Shown here: positions 58,201-64,000 of the stretch, piece after piece
How the letters are laid out: every line of letters begins with the position of its first letter
Numbering within the stretch: the first letter of the stretch is position 1
Assembly (NCBI RefSeq): GCF_963924675.1
Contig: NC_089236.1
Span: 48,330,500 to 48,394,499 of the forward strand
DNA length: 64,000 bases
Origin: Phocoena phocoena
Taxonomy: Eukaryota > Chordata > Mammalia > Artiodactyla > Phocoenidae
Reading direction: 5' to 3'
Program-made: the position numbers and the translations under genes
The notes under the pieces: model-generated
Told to the model about the DNA's origin: nothing
The model's database searches: none
Seen by the model: the letters and a program-made list of their open reading frames with translations, nothing else

Positions 58201-60289
58201 AGCTTATGGAAGGTTAAGAAGTATAATTTGATTAAGTAAACGTTTTTGACTGATCTTGTGGAGGATCCAAAGAGAATCTCTTCTTCCTTCTGTTTTTATA
58301 AATTAGTGGGAAAAGGTGGTTCATAGATGGATTAAATAGAATTGCTGAAGTTGAGACAGAAACAGGTAGTGAGAATGTAGTTTTTATTAAAGTAATGGTT
58401 TAATCACCAAAGGTTTTTACTTTGGCAGATATTTTTAGCTCTATAGAAAGTAATAGTTGTTGACTTGATGAGCTACGTCTTTTCAGGTGAAAGATTAGAA
58501 ACAAAGTAATGTCCTACTTCAGTAAGTGTCTCTGTAGCAGCATTCCTATTCTGTCAGCCTGTATTATTTATATTCAAGGATCTTTAACAACTCTGATTAA
58601 GGGTGAGTTACTGTTTTAGAAGTACACCATAGGTAGCTTTCATTAAAAAACATCGGGGCAAAAGAAAATACTTTTGACTACTTTATAAATATAAACATTT
58701 AAGAGTTGGGAAGAATCTGCAGGTCAAGGTAACCACGTTAAGTGCAAATTAAAGGAAAGGATATCTAGTACTCATTCAGTGCTAGAAAAATGAAAACAGA
58801 ATTTTTCTGGTTTGGTTAAAAAGGAGAAGGTAAAATATTTCACCAAGACTTTGCTTTTTTTTAAAAAAAAAATTCAGTTTGGGCTCTTATTACAAGAAGG
58901 TGAATCTGAATGTTGTCTTTTTGTCAGGAGACTCAGGAATTGGTATTTCATTAACACTATCAATGATAGAGGATGTTTTTGTCCAGAACCCCTAGGAGAA
59001 GTAGCAGAGAGGAGCTTAGGTGCCTAGAGATTGGTCCTGCTGGGGTAGAGTTATCCTGTCACCCAGGATATCACACCCACCCCTGTCCCCTTCACGTGTG
59101 GCAGTTCCCCGGCTGCCTTTGGCCAGCACTAGGGGCTCCACAACTGCTTGGTTTTCACCAAATCCAGTCCAGTTCTGGAAAAGAAAGCTCATTTACATAG
59201 TTGATTTATCCTTGGACAACTTCAGGATGGATAATCAACTGATTCTGAACATGTCCTTCTGAAGAGGCTAAAAGTACGGTTCTCGCCTAAATGTACCTTT
59301 AATCAGATTACACTCAGTGGTCCTCAGCAAAACAGAACCAGGCAAAGCCCTGCTGCAGGTGGGTTTGTAGAAAAAAAAGACACAATATGGTGGCCTCACA
59401 CTAGATGCTTCCCTGTCTCTTATACCTTCCCTCCTTTTCGTGAATGAAAATTCCCAAGTTGGTCAGCCTTGGGCCAAACGTGATTAACCAAAGGTGCATG
59501 AGGAGAAGTGAGGCAATAGAAGACAGTCTCTGCCTTTGAGGAACTTTCATGGCTAGTTAAGGAGTCAAAATACAGCTATTTGAAGCCTTCATTCAGCAAT
59601 ATCTGTGCCAGTGTAAAGCAGTCATTTAAATCACATTTAAGTGATGATGGGGATATAGAGAAGTGGAATAATTTCTCTTGGACTGTTCAGAGGTTTTCTA
59701 GAAGGAATCAGGTGAGTCCGATTTTAGAGATACACACACACAGGGAGAAAGAAGGGAATTTCTTAATATATCCTTTTAATTAGCCTCCTTAAAGTGAGTA
59801 TGTTATTGACAGGGATACTATATCAAGTAAACATTAGGTGCATTTTGCAAATACTGGCAATACAGATCTTTGAAATGAACTGCCTACCCTTCTGTTGCCA
59901 GGTGTAGGAGATGTTCTGCAATGACCTTTAGTAAAAAGATTTTTAATGGAAAATTACTGACATAGATATATAGAAATATGAATTAATGAGCCCAAATCAT
60001 CTTGCTTTATCTGTTTTTTAAGATACCTAACATTTCCCTATGAGTTCATTTAATCTTGGATTAAAGCTTCTTTTTTTTATCCTTTTATTAGAATGTATAC
60101 TGTTTCAGCTCTAAATTCCTTAAGTCGCTAATGATGGGAAAGATCTAATTATTCTTGAATTGCATGAAAATATTTTCCTCCTGAAATAAGAGCTCATTTT
60201 GAGCATCAAGGACTCAAATTCTAAGAATTAAGCTTAAGTATTGACTATTGAAATAATTTTATTCCACTTTAACAGTCAGAATAGAATAT

Positions 60290-60365
60290 GGATGTTAAGC
60301 TCTTTGAGGCCAGAGACCAAGTCTTATTCGTTGTGTTTTGCAAGTCGCTTGGTACAGGTCACACT
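60290..60365 (+). repeat. L2 3' end scrap
   Basis: 'gttaagctctttgaggccag', 'agaccaagtcttattcgttg' and 'cgcttggtacaggtcac' follow the L2 terminus. Confidence 0.6.
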
Positions 60366-61139
60366 CATCAGTACAGGTTTTACTCTACTTTACTAAACAT
60401 TGACTTGAATTTTGATGATTTTGGGCCTCTGTCAAACGTAATTGATTGGATTTATTTTTTAGCCATCAGGAAGGAAACCAGGTACACAAATTTGCTGTAA
60501 CAAAAACGTTACCTAAGATAACTACTGTAAGATAAATATTGCCATCTGTGATATTTTTCTTTTGTTAGAAGAATCTGTGTAGAACATTCTAGGGGAAGGC
60601 CTTGGTGTGAGTCTATTGAGTATGTTCAGCAGAGCAGAGAAACTTTTCCCATTCTATTGTGGTAGATTCAAAAGTCATTTCTTAATCTATTCAGCAGAAG
60701 AAAAAACATCGCTAAAGACTTTTCAAATACTTTACAGACATGTTCTGCTAACCCACTGAAGTTCCTTTAGCCTGAGGTAAAAGAGAGCCGTCATTAGGTG
60801 ATATTTGGGGATTGTCAGTCCCAGCATAGAACAGCTCTCAGGACTCCACAGGTCCTGAAAAGCAGATCTCCGCCCAACCAGGGATGGCTCAGTCGGAGTG
60901 TGTCCTGTGCTTCAGACCGTCTGTGATTTCAGGCCTGCTCTCAGTCCATTAAGCTAGTCATTAACTGACCTTCACAAGTGGCTTCAGAATCTTTAAATAG
61001 AGGTGAACAATATCTTTGTGTTCCTTAAATCATTCATATAGAGCGTGTATTAGTGTTTGCTAATGGAGGATGTAGGCAGGACATTGAGGAAAAGTGGCAG
61101 GCCAGGCTTCTGAACGTGGAGCTCATCATTTTGCTTCTG

Positions 61140-61225
61140 ACTTCTGGAGGTGTTGTGAGGATAAATGAGATACAAGTACCTGAGTTGGGAGTATGTGCTC
61201 AGTGTCTGCTTCTGCCTGCTCCCTT
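61140..61225 (+). repeat. MIR 3' part
   Basis: 'gtgttgtgaggataaatgag' then 'atacaagtacctgagttggg' and 'gtgctcagt' resemble the sense MIR 3' end. Confidence 0.5.
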
Positions 61226-63494
61226 CTTCTACTGGTAATGTTTTTGCTTAACATTAATTGACTTAATCAGTATGGACCCATATGTATGTGTAACTTAACA
61301 ATTTTTTAAAAGATCAGGGATTTCTAGTAAAATAGTCCTAGTAATTTTAAAAGAGAATGAGAAAGTACATACTTTATTTGAGATAATTGAAGCTTGTTTT
61401 ACATGCTGTACAAATTTGTCACTTTTTTTTTCTTTTTTTGCCTTTGGAAAGTTTCACATTAACAGCATGAGAACTTAAAAATACAGTTGATGTTGAAAGA
61501 GCTTAACTAAATATTTTAAATTGGTGGTATTGGAAAGAGATTCTGTAAAAATCCAATTAAACTTTTGAAAGCTCTATCTTGTTGAAATAACTTAAAGGAA
61601 GTTAGTTTGGTTTCCCAGAAGTACTATGCATAGTGTTTCTGGCTGAGGAAGAAAGGCCTGAATCTGCATTTGGCCAGAAATTGGGTACCAGTTTCCTCTA
61701 CAATGTTTTACTTGAGCCGTGTTGACACTTGAACAAATCCCGTAGAAACTGCCTCAAGTGGGGAATAGTTGTCCTTGCTTTTATGGTGAAGCCCTGGCCC
61801 CATAACTAACGTCCAGACAGTGGTAGTATTCTTGGCTGAATAATCTATAGATACATATAAATTGAGAGCAAACCCCCAAATGTTTTAGGAATTTTCATGG
61901 CTACCATTTTTCAACCAATCAGTAAAGTAAACTTTAAAAAATACTGATGCAGTTTATTGCTTCCTAGCCAGTAAAAATAGTGAACAAAAAGAGTCTAGTG
62001 TCCCTTGTTTCTTAAATAAACTTTGAAAATTCAGTTCTCTTGCCATTTAATTATTCAATTCAAAAGACTAGAATGACTTCTTTTAAAATTGGGGCACTTT
62101 AGGAATTTTTTTCCTTGCCTCAGACATCAGAAATAACTTTCTCTTCCCATTAAATGACAGTAAAGTATTTAACCAACATGTTTGTTTTTGTGATTTATTT
62201 TTCACGGGGAACAAAAACAAACACTTGTGTGCAAAAGGTTAATTTTTTCTGTTTGATTTACATCTGGCATTAAGACGTTTCTATGTATTAAACAGATTAC
62301 ATGTGAATATAAGTGAAAGAAAAGTGGTTTATTTCTTGTTACTCAAAAGGTTTAAGTATATTAGCTTAAATTCTTTGAATTTACTCTGAGGGGGAAAAAA
62401 AAACACTTCAGGTATTGAGGTGTGCATTTTTTTTTTTAATGGAGCAGTAGGAACCTAAAAGGGACTTAAAAACACAAAAAATATCTGTGTCTTGGCTCAG
62501 AGGCAGAGGAGAGGAGAGGCGAAGGGTGGCTAAGGGGTGCACACCACAGGCGTTGAAAGGAAATCTCCTGGGAAGTAACTGGTACAAGATTCAGAGGGCT
62601 GCTCTGGCCCTTCCATCTTTGTCCTTAATGGGATTTTGTTCAGGTGTCAAGAGTGGTTATCAGGACAGCAAAAATACATTAACCACGAGCTGTGGAAATC
62701 TCAGTTGATGTGAACAATGTCTTTTAAAATTTGGACTCAGTTGAGTAATCTTACAACTTCCTGAATATGATCCTGCTAAATCAGGCAGAAAGGTAGTTGG
62801 ATTTCATTGTGGTACTGAGTAACCAGTGTTCAAAGCACCTCTTCCCTTGCAGAAGAAAACGTTTTAAGGAATTTAGGAGTTTGGCTACTCAGAGTTTTAA
62901 AATGCTATCCATATAAAACTCAGCAGTAAGCCAGCAGTACTTTAATGTGCAGATTGACTTCACAAGCTCTCATCTTAAACAAACTCAGGGAAAAATTTTC
63001 ATAACAAAATAAAGCAAAAATATAGGAACTACTAGTGAATGCTCAGTGAGAAGTTCTTAGGTTTGGGGGTTTATTTAGAGGAATACATGATCTTAATGAA
63101 ATAGAACTAATCAATTCTAAAACTGGGAGTTACGACTGCCTTATAAATAGCAAGTAGTTTTTTTTTTCCAAAAGTGACATTAATTTTATTTGTATATCAA
63201 AAATATGCAATGATGCAGGGTAATTGCATGAAGTCAGAAGCTGGTCTGGAGTGAAGGGTAGCAAAGGCCTTTGCTAGACCATCCGGGAGTTTCTTTGGGT
63301 GCCACTATAGGCAGAATCCTTTTGGGCTGCCAATATTGAGTAGTTTTGAAAGATTAGCAACCAGCAAACTTTAGACAACATTAAGAAAAATACAGATTGC
63401 AAGGGATAGGGCAGCGGCTCATATATCAATTCACCATTTAAGTGAAGAGAGCTGTGAAAGAACAGGAAGATTGAATTAGAGGCTTTTATATGTT

Positions 63495-63610
63495 ACACAT
63501 ACAAGCTCCATGAGGTCAGGCATTTTTGTTTTATCCTAAGCATTCAGGACGGTGCCTGGCATATAATATGCATTTGGCACGTCGTTGACGGAGTGAATTT
63601 TGCTTTTTGG
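63495..63610 (+). repeat. L2 3' end scrap
   Basis: 'acaagctccatgaggtcagg', 'cattcaggacggtgcctggc', 'atataatatgcatttggcac' match the sense L2 terminus. Confidence 0.65.
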
Positions 63611-64000
63611 CTCAATGCATTGCAGAGGAAAATCAAATGCATTTATCAGCAAATGTTAGAATTGTTGTGGCTGTTTCATGACCCTTCACCAAAGTGAAGT
63701 TATTGGTACCAGACTTTCTGATCTGGTTGAGGAATTATTAAATAGCAAATGCATAAAGCTTTAGCACCATTCAACTTTACTCTTTTTCCAGCTTTGGTTT
63801 GCTTCAGTCTGAAAAATGGGAAGGTGTGTACGTATGTGTACTGGAGTGAATTTCAAAGAGCCAGTGCCCAGTAGTCCATGTTGGAAAGCCATGTGTTCAA
63901 ACAAACTGGCTTACGTGCTGGACGTTCCAGTGTGGCTAATTCAGAAACTTTTAGGACCACTTTGTTGAAGTAAAGGATCTCAGTTGTGGTCCATTAAGTT

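Larger units (their letters stand above)
53302..64000 (+). other. KLF5: KLF5 intron 3 (incomplete in window)
   Basis: At least 10.7 kb. No sequence for the final exon (TGEKPYKC...) was found. The intron is SINE-free and largely unique, with short L2/MIR scraps near 60290, 61140 and 63495 and a run of about 20 A at 55195. Confidence 0.88.

Noticed and set aside
53302..64000. KLF5 final exon (zinc fingers 2 and 3)
   Set aside because: I looked for sequence encoding the TGEKPYKC linker and the following fingers and did not find it. The exon should lie beyond the window.

Overview
This is a mammalian nuclear window, most likely from a whale or dolphin. About two dozen SINEs of the cetacean CHR family (tRNA-derived; their sense strand opens with gggcttccctggtgg) are spread over the first 43 kb. 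L1, L2, MIR, L3/CR1-like, hAT and MaLR remnants are also present, while the ruminant BovB and Bov-tA repeats were not noticed. The species call is an inference from repeat content.

Two protein-coding genes are present, both on the + strand and both incomplete. (1) The 3' end of PIBF1: its last two coding exons (5715-5888 and 17632-17682), the stop codon, a short 3' UTR and a poly(A) signal at 17882. Everything before 5715 is read as the preceding PIBF1 intron, and 5889-17631 as the last intron. (2) The 5' three quarters of KLF5: a CpG-island promoter with a TATA-like box near 48409, then exon 1 (ATG at 48765), exon 2 (51380-52253) and exon 3 (53242-53301). The last exon, which should encode the rest of zinc finger 1 linker plus fingers 2 and 3, lies beyond the window; 53302-64000 is intron 3. 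The order PIBF1 then KLF5 in the same direction matches human chromosome 13q22.

Layout: 1-17.9 kb, PIBF1 tail with repeat-filled introns that include two inverted-repeat pairs; 17.9-33.9 kb, intergenic and dense with SINE, L1 and L2; 33.9-37.4 kb, a repeat-poor island; 37.4-43.3 kb, an L1 composite riddled with SINEs; 43.3-64 kb, the KLF5 neighbourhood with no CHR SINE seen. The two genes have no known shared pathway: PIBF1 is a centrosome/ciliary and progesterone-response protein, KLF5 is a zinc-finger transcription factor. The intergenic space is expected to hold KLF5 regulatory DNA.

No new gene system, CRISPR array or operon was found, and none is expected in a vertebrate chromosome. The points most worth checking are the inverted-repeat pairs in the PIBF1 introns, the SINE-free domain around KLF5, a SINE target used repeatedly near 41.2-41.7 kb, an L3/CR1-like reverse transcriptase remnant inside a 180-codon open frame, and the repeat-free islands upstream of KLF5.
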